NCBI RefSeq assembly: GCF_026625765.1
Contig: NZ_CP113062.1
Coordinates: 682,001 to 746,000, forward strand
Direction: 5' to 3'
DNA length: 64,000 nt
Origin: Frigoribacterium sp. SL97
Lineage (GTDB): Bacteria > Actinomycetota > Actinomycetes > Actinomycetales > Microbacteriaceae
A program made the position numbers and the translations under genes. Within the stretch, counting starts at the first letter, position 1. Every line of letters begins with the position of its first letter. Of the stretch, positions 1 to 8,328 are shown in pieces. The notes beneath the pieces are model-generated. The model did no database searches. It saw nothing but the letters and a program-made list of their open reading frames with translations, and was not told the origin of the DNA.

Positions 1-2
1 AG

Positions 3-215
3 CTCGGTGCCGTGCAGAACCGCTTCGAGCACTCCATCGCGTCGACCAACGTCGCGAAGGAGAACCTCACGGCGGCTCAGTCGCGCATCCGCGACGTGGA
101 CATGGCCGAGGAAATGGTCAAGTACACCCGCTCGAACGTGCTCAGCCAGGCCGGCACCGCGATGCTGGCCCAGGCGAACCAGAGCAGCCAGGGCGTGCTG
201 TCGCTCCTCCGCTAG
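3..215 (+). CDS. fliC: Flagellin, C-terminal end (5' part outside window)
   Basis: The frame is open from the left edge and encodes the last 70 residues of flagellin, the filament subunit exported through the flagellar channel. The visible part is the conserved D0/D1 C-terminal helix: a run like NRFEHSIASTNVAKENL, then the RIRDVDMAEEM motif, and an ending rich in Q, A and L that packs in the filament core. It is followed by a long hairpin and then fliD, the usual filament-cap order. The start, promoter and variable domain are not visible. Identity is very secure; whether it is the only flagellin gene cannot be seen. Confidence 0.95.
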   Translation, partial: LGAVQNRFEHSIASTNVAKENLTAAQSRIRDVDMAEEMVKYTRSNVLSQAGTAMLAQANQSSQGVLSLLR

Positions 216-277
216 TCGTAGCCGAGGAGGGTCCCGAGCTCCCAGCCCGGGCCTGACCCACCACCTCACCGCGGTTC

Positions 278-334
278 GAGACCGGGTGGCGTCGACGGTG
301 CAGCTGATCCTGCGCCGTCGGGCCACCCGGTCTC
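278..334 (+). terminator. Long hairpin between flagellin gene and fliD
   Basis: Perfect 13-base inverted repeat (GAGACCGGGTGGC at 278-290, GCCACCCGGTCTC at 322-334) with an inner near-perfect 10-base pair of arms, giving one long rod-like stem. There is no T-run on the plus strand; a C-run follows. Probably a terminator or 3' stabiliser that lets flagellin mRNA exceed fliD mRNA; no separate fliD promoter was recognised. Confidence 0.7.
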
Positions 335-404
335 AGCGCTCCCCCCCCCACTTCGATCTGCCCCACGGTCCGACCCGGACACCCCACCTCGACAGGAGCA
401 CCTG

Positions 405-1793
405 ATGGCCTCGCTCGGCATCGACGGCCTCGTCAGCGGGCTCGACACGACCACGCTCATCAACACGTTGATGCAGTCCGAGGCCGTGCCCCAGACGATC
501 CTGAAGAACAAGGCCACCGTCGGCCAGACGCTCGTCACGGCCCTGCAGGGGCTCAACACGAAGATCGCCGACCTGGCGACCCTCGCGACCTCGACCGCCA
601 AGGCGGGCTCGCTCTCCCTCTTCACCCCGACCAGCAGTTCGACGGCGGTGACGGCCACCACCGCTCCCGGTGCCGTCTCCGGCTCGGTCGACCTCGTGGT
701 CGGGGCCACCGCGTCGTCCAAGACCGCGGTGACCGCGGCGATGACGGCGTGGCCCGACTCGCCCGCGACGCTCACCTTCGTCTCGGCCGCGGGAACGACG
801 ACCGAGGTGACCGCCGCCTCCTCGTCGCTCGACGACGTCGTGACGGCGATCAACGCCTCCGCCGCCGGTGTCTCGGCCGTCAAGGTCGCCTCGGGCAAGG
901 ACGCCTCGGGTGCCGTCCAGTACCGTCTCCAGCTGTCGAGCCAGAAGAGCGGAGCCGAGGGTGGCTTCGACGTCTTCCGCGGCACCACCGCCGACGTGGC
1001 CGCCGGCACCGCCCCCGACCTCATCGCCCAGCCCGGCGCCGCCGTGATCTCGCAGGCGCGCGACGCCTCGATCACCCTCTGGGCGGGCACGGCGGCCGAG
1101 CAGGTCGTCACGAGCAGCAGCAACACGTTCACCGACGTCCTGCCCGGCGTCTCGGTCACCGTCTCGGCCACGACGACCGAGCCCGTGCACCTCGCGATCG
1201 CCCGGGACGCGACCGCCGCCACCAAGGTCGCCACCGACCTGGTCGCCGGTGTCAACGGGGCCTTGAGCCTGATCAGCACCAGGAGCGCGGCCACCACCAC
1301 GACCAACGCGTCCGGCGTGACCACGGTCACCGCGGGCGTCTTCGGTGGCAACTCCACCACCCGTGGCATCACACAACGCTTGACCGACTCCGTGCTCAGC
1401 CCCGTCGACGGGCAGTCGCCGAGCGTCATCGGCATCTCGATCGACGCCAAGACCGGCCAGTTCGCCGTCGACGCCACGAAGTTCGCCGCCGCCCTCGCCG
1501 CCGACCCGGCCAAGGTGCAGGCGACGATGAGCGCCATCGCGGCCCGGGTCGCCTCGACGGCCACGGCCGTCTCGGACAAGTTCGACGGTTCGCTGACGAA
1601 GACCATCACGGGGCAGCAGTCGGTCGTGAAGGACCTCACCAACCGCGTCAGCGAGTGGGACGACCGCCTGGCGGCCCGTCGTGCGGGTCTGCAGAAGACC
1701 TACTCGGCCCTCGAGACCTCGCTCAGCGCCCTGACCGCGCAGCAGAAGTACATCTCGAGCCAGCTCGCCAGCCTCTCGACGAGCAGCAGCTGA
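405..1793 (+). CDS. fliD: Flagellar filament cap protein FliD (HAP2)
   Basis: 462-residue hook-associated protein 2, which forms the cap at the filament tip and folds incoming flagellin. The N-terminus carries the typical FliD signature (GIDGLVSGLDTTTLINTLM), the centre is Ala/Thr/Ser-rich and variable, and the C-terminal ~90 residues contain the second conserved helical region (VKDLTNRVSEWDDRL, then a Q-rich coiled-coil end). Length fits the family. An AGGAG sequence precedes the ATG at a good distance. The stop overlaps the fliS start by one base (TGATG), so the two are probably translationally coupled. Confidence 0.95.
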   Translation: MASLGIDGLVSGLDTTTLINTLMQSEAVPQTILKNKATVGQTLVTALQGLNTKIADLATLATSTAKAGSLSLFTPTSSSTAVTATTAPGAVSGSVDLVVGATASSKTAVTAAMTAWPDSPATLTFVSAAGTTTEVTAASSSLDDVVTAINASAAGVSAVKVASGKDASGAVQYRLQLSSQKSGAEGGFDVFRGTTADVAAGTAPDLIAQPGAAVISQARDASITLWAGTAAEQVVTSSSNTFTDVLPGVSVTVSATTTEPVHLAIARDATAATKVATDLVAGVNGALSLISTRSAATTTTNASGVTTVTAGVFGGNSTTRGITQRLTDSVLSPVDGQSPSVIGISIDAKTGQFAVDATKFAAALAADPAKVQATMSAIAARVASTATAVSDKFDGSLTKTITGQQSVVKDLTNRVSEWDDRLAARRAGLQKTYSALETSLSALTAQQKYISSQLASLSTSSS

Positions 1794-2269
1794 TGGACGC
1801 CACCTCGTTCGCCGCCTTCGCCGCGGCCTCGGCCGGCCCCTCGGCCGTCGTGCAGAAGCAGCGCGCCCAGTACACGAGCGACGCCGTGCTGTCGGCGACG
1901 CCCGTCCAGCTCGTCACGATGCTCTACGACCGCCTCATGCTCGACCTGTCACGTGCCGAGGCCGCACAGGTCGCCGCGAACTGGGCCGCCGCCTCCGAGC
2001 AGTTGCTGCACGCCCAGGCGATCATCGCCGAGCTGTCGTCGTCGCTCAAGATCGACGTCTGGGACGGCGGCGAGGGCCTGCTCGCCTTGTACACCTACAC
2101 GTCGACCGCCCTGGTCAACGCCAACGTGCACCGTGACGTCGCGCAGACCCGCGAGGTCGCCGGGCTGCTCGAGCCCCTGCGCCAGGCGTGGCACGAGGCC
2201 GCGGCCTCGCTGCAGGCCGGCGCCGCCTCGTCGGTCCCCGGCCTGGCCGGAGGCGTCGGTGTCGCCTAG
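1793..2269 (+). CDS. fliS: Flagellin export chaperone FliS
   Basis: 158 residues. FliS binds the C-terminal helix of flagellin in the cytoplasm to stop premature polymerisation. The hallmark stretch QLVTMLYDRLMLDL, preceded by YTSDAVLSATP, is at residues ~28-50, and the rest is an all-helical bundle as expected. The N-terminus is ~20 residues longer than in most FliS. The ATG overlaps the fliD stop by one base, and the gene overlaps the next reading frame by 11 bases, so fliD-fliS-(FliT-like) form a coupled unit. Confidence 0.92.
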   Translation: MDATSFAAFAAASAGPSAVVQKQRAQYTSDAVLSATPVQLVTMLYDRLMLDLSRAEAAQVAANWAAASEQLLHAQAIIAELSSSLKIDVWDGGEGLLALYTYTSTALVNANVHRDVAQTREVAGLLEPLRQAWHEAAASLQAGAASSVPGLAGGVGVA

Positions 2270-2594
2270 GACCGAACGGACGCATGACGCCTGGCGCGCG
2301 GCCCTCGACGAGCTGGAGGCGCTGGTCACCGAGGCGGACGCCTCGCTTCCCGCCGGCGACGGCGACCCCACCGCGCTGCCCACGCCGGCCCGTCGGTGGA
2401 CGCCGCCCGTGGGATTGGGGCCGTTGCCGCAGGAGTTGGCGACCCGCGCCTCCTCGTTGGCCGAGCGCCAGCGCGACGTCCTCGGCCGCCTCGAGGCCGC
2501 CCGGGTCGCCGTGCTGCAGCACCTCGGAGCCGTCCGCACCGTCGAGGCGTCGCACGAGCCCTCGCGCCCGGTCTACCTCGACGCCACCGGCTGA
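2259..2594 (+). CDS. Small FliT-like flagellar protein
   Basis: 111-residue, probably helical, charged protein starting at GTG 2259 inside the end of fliS. A GGAGG sequence five bases upstream and the 11-base overlap with fliS support this start. It occupies the place of fliT (export chaperone for the filament cap) in fliD-fliS-fliT operons and has a comparable size, but sequence similarity to FliT cannot be shown by eye. A central SLAERQRDVLGRLEAARVAV segment looks amphipathic. Function is inferred from position. Confidence 0.7.
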   Translation: MSPRTERTHDAWRAALDELEALVTEADASLPAGDGDPTALPTPARRWTPPVGLGPLPQELATRASSLAERQRDVLGRLEAARVAVLQHLGAVRTVEASHEPSRPVYLDATG

Positions 2595-2601
2595 CCCCGC
2601 T

Positions 2602-2629
2602 CGGGTGGCCTCAGCCGGGTGGCCTCAGC
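2602..2629. repeat. 14-bp perfect tandem duplication at the 3' end of the CitMHS gene
   Basis: CGGGTGGCCTCAGC occurs twice back to back (2602-2615, 2616-2629). The second copy contains the stop codon of the minus-strand transporter gene. Probably a replication-slippage duplication; it neither truncates nor extends the protein. Confidence 0.85.
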
Positions 2630-4154
2630 CGAAGGGGATGACCCCGACGACGACGGCGACCACGAGCATGACGACCGAGACGACGGCCGCCCGCCAGAGC
2701 ACCTTCTTGTGGTGGTCGCCGAGGTTGACGTTCGCCAGGCTGACCAGCAGCAGGATCGCCGGCACGAGCGGGCTCTGCAGGTGCACGGGCTGGCCGATCA
2801 CCGAGGCGCGCGCCATCTCGACCGGTTCGATGCCGAACGCCGCGGCGCTCTGGGCGAGCACGGGCAGGATGCCGAAGTAGAAGGCGTCGTTGCTCATGAA
2901 GAAGGTGAGCGGCAGGCTGAGCAGTCCCGTGATGACGGCCAGGTACGGGCCCAACTCGTTCGGGATCACCTGCACGAGCCACTGCGCCATCGCGTCGACC
3001 ATGCCCGTCCCGTTGAGCACGCCGATCAGCACGCCGGCGGCGAAGACCATCGAGACGACGCCGACGATGCTCGGCGCGTGGGCGACGATCTCGGCCGACT
3101 GCTGCTTGACCTTCGGGAAGTTGATCAGCAGCGCGACCGCGACGCCGACCATGAACACGTAGGCCAGGGGGAAGAGGTCGAGCACGAGCAGCACCATCAC
3201 CACGACGGTCAGCGCGAAGTTGAACCAGATCAGCCCGGGGCGCAGGGTCTCGCGGGTGGGGTCGAGCATCGTGTCGGCCATCGTGCCGGTCAGGGGCGTG
3301 CCGTTCTCGCTGGCGCCGCTGCCGCCGGGGTTGTCGACCGCGCGCTCGCCGGGGGCGTCTGCGCGGCTGCCGTCGGCGCGACCGCCGCGCAGGCCCAGGG
3401 CGACCGTGGGGCTGGTGAACATCGAGACGCCGACGCCCGCCTTGCCCGGTCCGCCACCGCGGGCGGCCGTGGCCAGCTCGCGCGACAGGGGCGACATCTT
3501 CTCGGCCGCGGCGGCCAGCACCGACCCGCCGAGCTCGACCGTGCCGAGGCGGCGGCGCTCGCGCAGGCCCATCAGCCAGGCGAACACGAACACGATGACG
3601 AGGCCCGTGATCAGCGACGGCACGAGGGGCACGAAGATGTCGGACGGCGCGACGTTGAGCGCCGCGGCGGCCCGCACGGTCGGCCCGCCCCACGGGACGA
3701 TGTTGAGGGTGCCGTTGGCGAGGCCGGCGACGCAGGTCAGCACGACCGGGCTCATGCCGAGCTTGAGGTAGATCGGCAGCATGGCGGCGGTCGTCACGAT
3801 GAAGGTCGTCGACCCGTCGCCGTCGAGCGAGACGGCTCCGGCCAGCAGGGCCGTGCCGAGCACGATCTTCGCGGGGTCGTTGCCGGTGACGCGGAGGATG
3901 AACCGTACGAGCGGGTCGAACAGCCCGACGTCGATCATGAGCCCGAAGTACATGATCGCGAACATCAGCAGCGCCGCGGTCGGGGCCAGGTCGCCGATCG
4001 CCTCGATCACCATGTCGCCGATGCCGAGGCCGGCCCCCGCGAACAGGCCGAAGATGGTCGGCACCATGATCAGGGCGAGCATCGGCGAGAGCCGCTTGGT
4101 CATGATCAGCACCATGAAGGTGGCGATCATCAGATAACCGAGGATGACGAGCAT
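2625..4154 (-). CDS. CitMHS-family citrate/divalent-metal:proton symporter
   Basis: 509-residue polytopic membrane protein of the CitMHS type, which imports citrate complexed with a divalent metal. It opens directly with a membrane helix (MLVILGYLMIATFMVLIMTKR) and contains AGAVSLDGDGSTTFIVTTAAM and NIVPWGGPTVRAA, conserved in this ion-transporter superfamily. About 12 helices are split by a ~90-residue Gly/Arg-rich cytoplasmic loop around residues 200-290, longer than in the Bacillus proteins. GGAG lies just upstream of the ATG. It is divergent from a CitA/DcuS-type two-component pair, which supports a citrate or other carboxylate substrate; the metal preference cannot be read from sequence. 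Confidence 0.88.
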   Translation of the reverse strand: MLVILGYLMIATFMVLIMTKRLSPMLALIMVPTIFGLFAGAGLGIGDMVIEAIGDLAPTAALLMFAIMYFGLMIDVGLFDPLVRFILRVTGNDPAKIVLGTALLAGAVSLDGDGSTTFIVTTAAMLPIYLKLGMSPVVLTCVAGLANGTLNIVPWGGPTVRAAAALNVAPSDIFVPLVPSLITGLVIVFVFAWLMGLRERRRLGTVELGGSVLAAAAEKMSPLSRELATAARGGGPGKAGVGVSMFTSPTVALGLRGGRADGSRADAPGERAVDNPGGSGASENGTPLTGTMADTMLDPTRETLRPGLIWFNFALTVVVMVLLVLDLFPLAYVFMVGVAVALLINFPKVKQQSAEIVAHAPSIVGVVSMVFAAGVLIGVLNGTGMVDAMAQWLVQVIPNELGPYLAVITGLLSLPLTFFMSNDAFYFGILPVLAQSAAAFGIEPVEMARASVIGQPVHLQSPLVPAILLLVSLANVNLGDHHKKVLWRAAVVSVVMLVVAVVVGVIPFG

Positions 4155-4224
4155 CTGGACTCCTTCGTCCGGTTCGTGTGTCCGGGCACGCTAGCCGCGC
4201 CTCCCGAGCCGCGTCGCGCTTGTG

Positions 4225-4252
4225 CGCATTGGCCGACTATCGCGCGTTGGCA
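4225..4252. promoter_or_regulatory. Candidate operator: direct repeats upstream of the CitMHS gene
   Basis: GCGCATTGGC (4225-4234) and GCGCGTTGGC (4243-4252) are direct repeats 18 bp apart, followed by a doubled GTTCTGC. They lie in the 294-bp divergent region between the carrier and sensor kinase genes, where a CitB/DctR-type regulator would bind. Spacing and position are suggestive only. Confidence 0.35.
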
Positions 4253-4313
4253 CCGTTCTGCGCGTTCTGCTCACGCCCGGCCTGCCCCCCGACCCCGACC
4301 CCACCCCGGCTTG

Positions 4314-4373
4314 GCGCCGCGTCTCGTGCACCACACCGTGCCTAGACGAGGTGCGATGCACGGGACGCGGTGC
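4314..4373. repeat. 60-bp imperfect palindrome, copy 1
   Basis: Arms 4314-4337 and 4350-4373 pair over 24 bases with four mismatches around a 12-base loop. The left arm reads like GCGCCGCGTCTCGTGCACCA. The element has the same 24-12-24 design and clearly related sequence as the palindrome at 19774-19833, so the two are copies of one family. Here it lies in the divergent CitMHS/sensor-kinase region. Confidence 0.85.
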
Positions 4374-4435
4374 GGCGCGTGCACGAGGGCTGGGCGGGGC
4401 CGCGAGGAGGCGCGGGTCGCGTCGGCCGCGCCGGG

Positions 4436-4441
4436 TACCCT
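4436..4441 (+). promoter_or_regulatory. -10 hexamer TACCCT for a leaderless sensor-kinase mRNA
   Basis: TACCCT ends seven bases before the GTG at 4449, so transcription would start at or next to the start codon. No ribosome binding site is present, consistent with a leaderless transcript. No convincing -35 box was found. Confidence 0.4.
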
Positions 4442-4448
4442 GGCGGGC

Positions 4449-6449
4449 GTGACCGACGACAGCTCACCACGGGGACGCCGCACGCCGGCGAGCCGTCGGG
4501 CGGGTGCGCGAGGCGGGTCGGGGCAGGGGGCGGCGCCGCGCCTCCGGAAGCGACGTTTCGCGACCGAGGTGCTGTTGCTCCAGCTCGCCGTCGTCACCGC
4601 CATCGTGCTGTTGACCAGTGCCGTCTTCGCGACGATCGCCGTCCAGCGCCTGGCGCGCGAGGCCGAGTCGACCGCGCTCGCCGTGGCGCAGAGCGTCGCG
4701 AGCGACACCGACGTCCGGGAGCAGGTCGCCCTGCTGAGCGTCGACGGCACCGAGATCGACCAGGAGGCGCTGGCCCGGGGAGCCCTGCAGCGCACCGCGG
4801 TCGCGGCCCAGCAGCGCACCGGGGCGCTCTTCGTCGTCGTGACCGACGATCGCGGGGTGCGGCTGGCGCACCCGGACCCCTCCCGGATCGGCGAGCGCGT
4901 CAGCACCAGCCCCGACGCCGCCCTGCGCGGGGAGGAGGTCGTCGCCTGGGAGCGCGGCACGCTCGGCGACTCGGCCCGCGCGAAGGTGCCGATCTACGCT
5001 CCGGGCGTCTCGGTCGGCGCGGCGTCGGTGGCCTCCGGCTCGGCGGCGGACGTCGTCGGCGAGGTCAGCGTCGGGTACGCGCCGACCCGGGTCTACGACA
5101 CCCTCGTGCAGGACGCCCTGCCCGTCGTCGGGGTGGCCGTGCTCGCCCTCGCGCTCGGCGTCGTCGCGTCGGTGCTGATCCGTCGGCGGCTCGACCGCGC
5201 CACCCTCGGGCTGCAGCCCGAGGAGCTGTCGAGCCTCGTGCAGAACCAGCAGGCCGTGCTCGGCGGGGTCGGCGAGGGGGTGCTCGCGGTGTCCGGGGAC
5301 GGCGTCGTGACGGTGTGCAACGACCAGGCCGCGCGACTGCTGGCGGTGGACGCATCGACCGCCGTGGGGAGGCCGCTGGCCGGGCTCGGTCTGCCCGAGG
5401 GGCTCGTCGCGCTGCTCGGTCCGAGCGGGCCGAGTGAGCCGCGCAGGCCGCGCGACGCCGTCGACGAGGCGTCGGCCGGCACCTCGGCGGGCACCCCGGC
5501 CGACACCACGCTCGTGGTCGGCCACCACGTGCTGCTCGTCGACGTGCGTCCGGTGTCGCGCGACGGGGTCGACCTGGGCCGGGTCGCGGTGGTGCGCGAC
5601 CGCACGGCCGTCGAGGCCCTGACCCGCCGGCTCGACGCCGTCGGCGCGATGACCACGGCCCTCCGCGCGCAGCGACACGAGTTCGCCAACCGGCTGCACG
5701 CCCTGTCGGGGATGCTCGAGCTCGGTCGCGCCGAGCAGGCCCGCGCCTACCTCGCCGACGTCCTCGACCACGGGCCGTTGCGCTACCCGGTCGCCCACGC
5801 CGACCGGCTGACCGAGCCGTACCTGCAGGCGTTCCTCGGGGCGAAGGGCGTCGAGGCTGCCGAGCGGGGCGTCCTGCTGAAGCTCGGGCCCGAGACGCTC
5901 GTGACGGGGTCGGTCGTCGAGCCCGGCGACGTGACGACCGTCCTCGGCAACCTGGTCGACAACGCGGTCCGGGCGGCCGTCGCCGGACGGGTCACGCCCG
6001 CCTGGATCGAGGTCGAGGTGCTCGACGACGGCACCGACCTGCACCTGTCGGTGATGGACTCGGGCGACGGCGTCGCCGACGTGGACCAGCTGTTCGATCG
6101 TGGGCCGCACCGTGCCGACGACGAGCCCGACCCCGCACGCGTGCACGGTCTGGGGTTCGGGCTGCCGCTCTCCCGGGACATCGCCCGACGCCGCGGCGGC
6201 GACGTCTGGCTCGGCTCGCCGGGCGGCGACGGGCACGGCGCCGTGTTCTGCGCGAGGCTCGTGGGCGCGGTCTCGCGCGAGGCGGTGGCGACGGGCGAGG
6301 CGGTGGTGACGGGCGCGTCCGGGCCGGCCCGCGCCTCCTCGTCCCGTGGCGGCGACGACCCGCGACCGCCCGGCGTCGGCACGTCCGCCGGCAGCGCCCC
6401 CGCCCCCGGACCGCCCGCCCCCGACACCCCCGAGAGGACCACCCCGTGA
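4449..6449 (+). CDS. CitA/DcuS-type sensor histidine kinase
   Basis: 666 residues from GTG 4449. An Arg-rich N-terminus is followed by membrane helix 1 (residues ~37-60), an extracytoplasmic single-CACHE ligand domain (VTDDRGVRLAHPDPSRIG), helix 2 near 220-242, a PAS domain (from ~260) and a kinase core. The H-box RAQRHEFANRLH places the phospho-accepting His near residue 410; this degenerate H-box is typical of the CitA/DcuS group. N-box (LGNLVDNAVRA) and G-boxes (MDSGDGV, GLGFGLPLSRDIARRRGG) are intact. The C-terminal ~65 residues are Ala/Pro-rich and disordered. It overlaps the response regulator by four bases. Ligand is probably citrate or a dicarboxylate, from the adjacent carrier. Upstream in-frame codons run through a palindrome and were not used as start. 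Confidence 0.9.
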   Translation: MTDDSSPRGRRTPASRRAGARGGSGQGAAPRLRKRRFATEVLLLQLAVVTAIVLLTSAVFATIAVQRLAREAESTALAVAQSVASDTDVREQVALLSVDGTEIDQEALARGALQRTAVAAQQRTGALFVVVTDDRGVRLAHPDPSRIGERVSTSPDAALRGEEVVAWERGTLGDSARAKVPIYAPGVSVGAASVASGSAADVVGEVSVGYAPTRVYDTLVQDALPVVGVAVLALALGVVASVLIRRRLDRATLGLQPEELSSLVQNQQAVLGGVGEGVLAVSGDGVVTVCNDQAARLLAVDASTAVGRPLAGLGLPEGLVALLGPSGPSEPRRPRDAVDEASAGTSAGTPADTTLVVGHHVLLVDVRPVSRDGVDLGRVAVVRDRTAVEALTRRLDAVGAMTTALRAQRHEFANRLHALSGMLELGRAEQARAYLADVLDHGPLRYPVAHADRLTEPYLQAFLGAKGVEAAERGVLLKLGPETLVTGSVVEPGDVTTVLGNLVDNAVRAAVAGRVTPAWIEVEVLDDGTDLHLSVMDSGDGVADVDQLFDRGPHRADDEPDPARVHGLGFGLPLSRDIARRRGGDVWLGSPGGDGHGAVFCARLVGAVSREAVATGEAVVTGASGPARASSSRGGDDPRPPGVGTSAGSAPAPGPPAPDTPERTTP

Positions 6450-7195
6450 CGACCGAACTCACCGTGCTCGTGGTCGACGACGACTTCTACGTCGCCGACC
6501 TGCACCGCCGCCAGGTCGAGCAGCTGCCCGGCCTGCGGGCGCTGCCGGCCGTCGGCACGGTCGCCGAGGTGCGCCGCGTCCTCGCCGAACGGCACGTCGA
6601 CCTGTTGCTGCTCGACGTCCACCTGCCCGACGGCAGTGGGCTCGACCTGCTGCGCGAGGTCGACGTCGACGCGTTCGTGCTCAGTGCCGCGTCGGACGCC
6701 ACGACCGTGCGGCGGGCCCTGCGGCGCGGGGCGCTGGGCTACCTGATCAAACCGTTCGCGTCGGGCACGTTGGTCGACCGGCTGCGCGCCTACCAGCGGT
6801 ACCGCAACGTGCTCGACGAGCGGACGGCCGTCGACCAGGAGGCGCTCGAACGGGCCCTGCGCATCCTCCATTCCGGCGACGCGGCGAAGGCGGCCTCGCC
6901 GTCGCGGTCGGCGACCGAGCAGGCGGTGCTCGAGCAGTTCGGAGCCGAGGCGGATGCGGTCGCCGCGGACCCCGACGCCGAGGTCGGAGCCGGAGCCGGA
7001 GCCGGAGCCGGGGCCGGGGCCGGGGCCGGGGTCGGGCCGCTCGAACTGTCGGCGGCCGACGTCGCCGCCCGGGTCGGGGTCTCGCGGGCCACGGCGCAGC
7101 GGTACCTCGCGGCGCTCGCCGCCGACGGTCTCGTCACGATGAAGCTCAGCTACGGCACCACCGGCCGCCCCGAGCACCGCTACTCGCGCCCCTGA
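6446..7195 (+). CDS. CitB/DctR-type response regulator
   Basis: 249 residues. The N-terminal receiver domain has the acidic pocket D11-D13, phospho-acceptor D57 in LLLLDVHLPDGSG, a Ser/Ala switch position and the Lys of IKPF. A Gly/Ala repeat linker (about residues 177-193) precedes a C-terminal winged-helix (LSAADVAARVGVSRATAQRY), typical of the group that regulates citrate and C4-dicarboxylate carriers. GTG start overlaps the kinase stop (GTGA), so the pair is one transcript. Likely target is the divergent CitMHS gene. Confidence 0.9.
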   Translation: MTTELTVLVVDDDFYVADLHRRQVEQLPGLRALPAVGTVAEVRRVLAERHVDLLLLDVHLPDGSGLDLLREVDVDAFVLSAASDATTVRRALRRGALGYLIKPFASGTLVDRLRAYQRYRNVLDERTAVDQEALERALRILHSGDAAKAASPSRSATEQAVLEQFGAEADAVAADPDAEVGAGAGAGAGAGAGAGVGPLELSAADVAARVGVSRATAQRYLAALAADGLVTMKLSYGTTGRPEHRYSRP

Positions 7196-7252
7196 CCCGA
7201 CCCGCGCCTCCTGCTCGTCGCCCGCTCGCTCGTCCGCCTGCTCGCCACCGCG

Positions 7253-7316
7253 TCGCACCGCCCACTGAACATCGCACCGTCCTTTTCGGCGGTGCGACGT
7301 CCAGTCGGCGGTGCGA
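7253..7316. repeat. Long imperfect palindrome with TTTTC loop between convergent genes
   Basis: Arms 7253-7282 and 7288-7316 pair over about 29 bases with few mismatches around a TTTTC loop. It lies between the 3' ends of the response-regulator gene (plus) and the lipoprotein gene (minus), so it can act as a bidirectional terminator. Copies of the 11-mer AGGAGGCGCGG in opposite orientations (7202-7212, 7346-7356) flank it. Confidence 0.8.
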
Positions 7317-7362
7317 GGCCACCCGCTCGTCGGGGCGGGCCGCCGAGGAGGCGCGGGCCGGC

Positions 7363-8328
7363 TCAGTCCGCCGGTGCGGTCTCGACGACCGGACCGTTCA
7401 CCTGCACGTCGATGAGGCGGCTGAGGGAACTGTCGGGTCCGCCCTGGAGGGTCACGGTGTAGGGCTCGTCCGCACCCTCACCGGGTCCGGTCACGATCCG
7501 CCGTGAGCCGCTCGGCGTGGTCTCGTCCTCGAAGACGGTGAAGCCGTCGGTGACGAGGGCGTCGACCAGCGCTGCCGTCGTCGCGTCCCGTGAGGCGCCC
7601 GGAACGAGCACGACGGAATGCGTGACGGTCCACTGTCGGATGCTGCTGTCCGGGTCGTTCGGCGTGCCGGCCACACCGGCGTCGCCGTCCTCGAACACCT
7701 CGACGCTCTCGACGACGGCCGGGTCGACGAGCGCGACCACCCGGTCGACGAGGTCGTCGGCACGTCGGCCGGTCTCTTCGATGGAGGGGGTCGACTTCCC
7801 CGTGGGGGTCTCGTCGACGGTCGGTCCGACCACGCCGAGGAGGAGGTAGTTCTGCCCGGGGGACGCACCGTTGTCACCGGCCTGCACGGTCAGCTCGAAG
7901 CCGTCGTAGCGGTCCTCGTCCGAAGTCAACGTGACCCAGCGACCTCCCGCGTTCGACGTCTCCCGGTCGAGACCCACCGTCCAGCCGTCCGCGACGCGGG
8001 CATCGATCACGGACTCGGCGACGTCGAGCTGGGGTGCGTCCGGCACGAGGTTCACGTACCGCAGCACCCGCCACTCCTGGATGCTGCCGTCGGCGTCGTC
8101 CGCGGAGCCGCCGATCGACGCCGCGCCGTCCTCCTGGGCCTCGACGCTCGCCACGAGGGTCGGGTCGACCTGGGCCTGGAGGCCGTCGATCAGTTCCGTG
8201 GCGATCGTGCCGGTCTCCTCGAGGGTCCTTCCGTCGTCCACATCGCGAGGGCTCGTCGTGCCGGTGCTGCACGCGGTGAGGAGGACGATGCCCAGCGCCG
8301 CGAGGCAGAGCGCTCGTCGATCACCCAT
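7363..8328 (-). CDS. Lipoprotein with an internally duplicated domain
   Basis: 321 residues. A type II signal peptide ends in the lipobox LLTAC (acylated Cys20), so the protein should be anchored on the outer face of the membrane. Two homologous ~130-residue halves follow: each has a helix ending in VDP-LV-SVE, an acidic D/G stretch, the pattern S-I-(Q)-(E/Q)-W-x-V, a VLVP/NLVP strand and a final strand of the form DG(W/F)TV. Function unknown; no catalytic motif is seen. The ATG lies within the end of the upstream membrane-protein gene (8-base overlap), so the two are coupled and their products may act together. Confidence 0.8.
   Translation of the reverse strand: MGDRRALCLAALGIVLLTACSTGTTSPRDVDDGRTLEETGTIATELIDGLQAQVDPTLVASVEAQEDGAASIGGSADDADGSIQEWRVLRYVNLVPDAPQLDVAESVIDARVADGWTVGLDRETSNAGGRWVTLTSDEDRYDGFELTVQAGDNGASPGQNYLLLGVVGPTVDETPTGKSTPSIEETGRRADDLVDRVVALVDPAVVESVEVFEDGDAGVAGTPNDPDSSIRQWTVTHSVVLVPGASRDATTAALVDALVTDGFTVFEDETTPSGSRRIVTGPGEGADEPYTVTLQGGPDSSLSRLIDVQVNGPVVETAPAD

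Noticed and set aside
2619..4448. Long upstream in-frame extension of the sensor kinase gene
   Set aside because: It runs antisense to the CitMHS gene and through a palindrome; GTG 4449 with a -10 box seven bases upstream is a better start.
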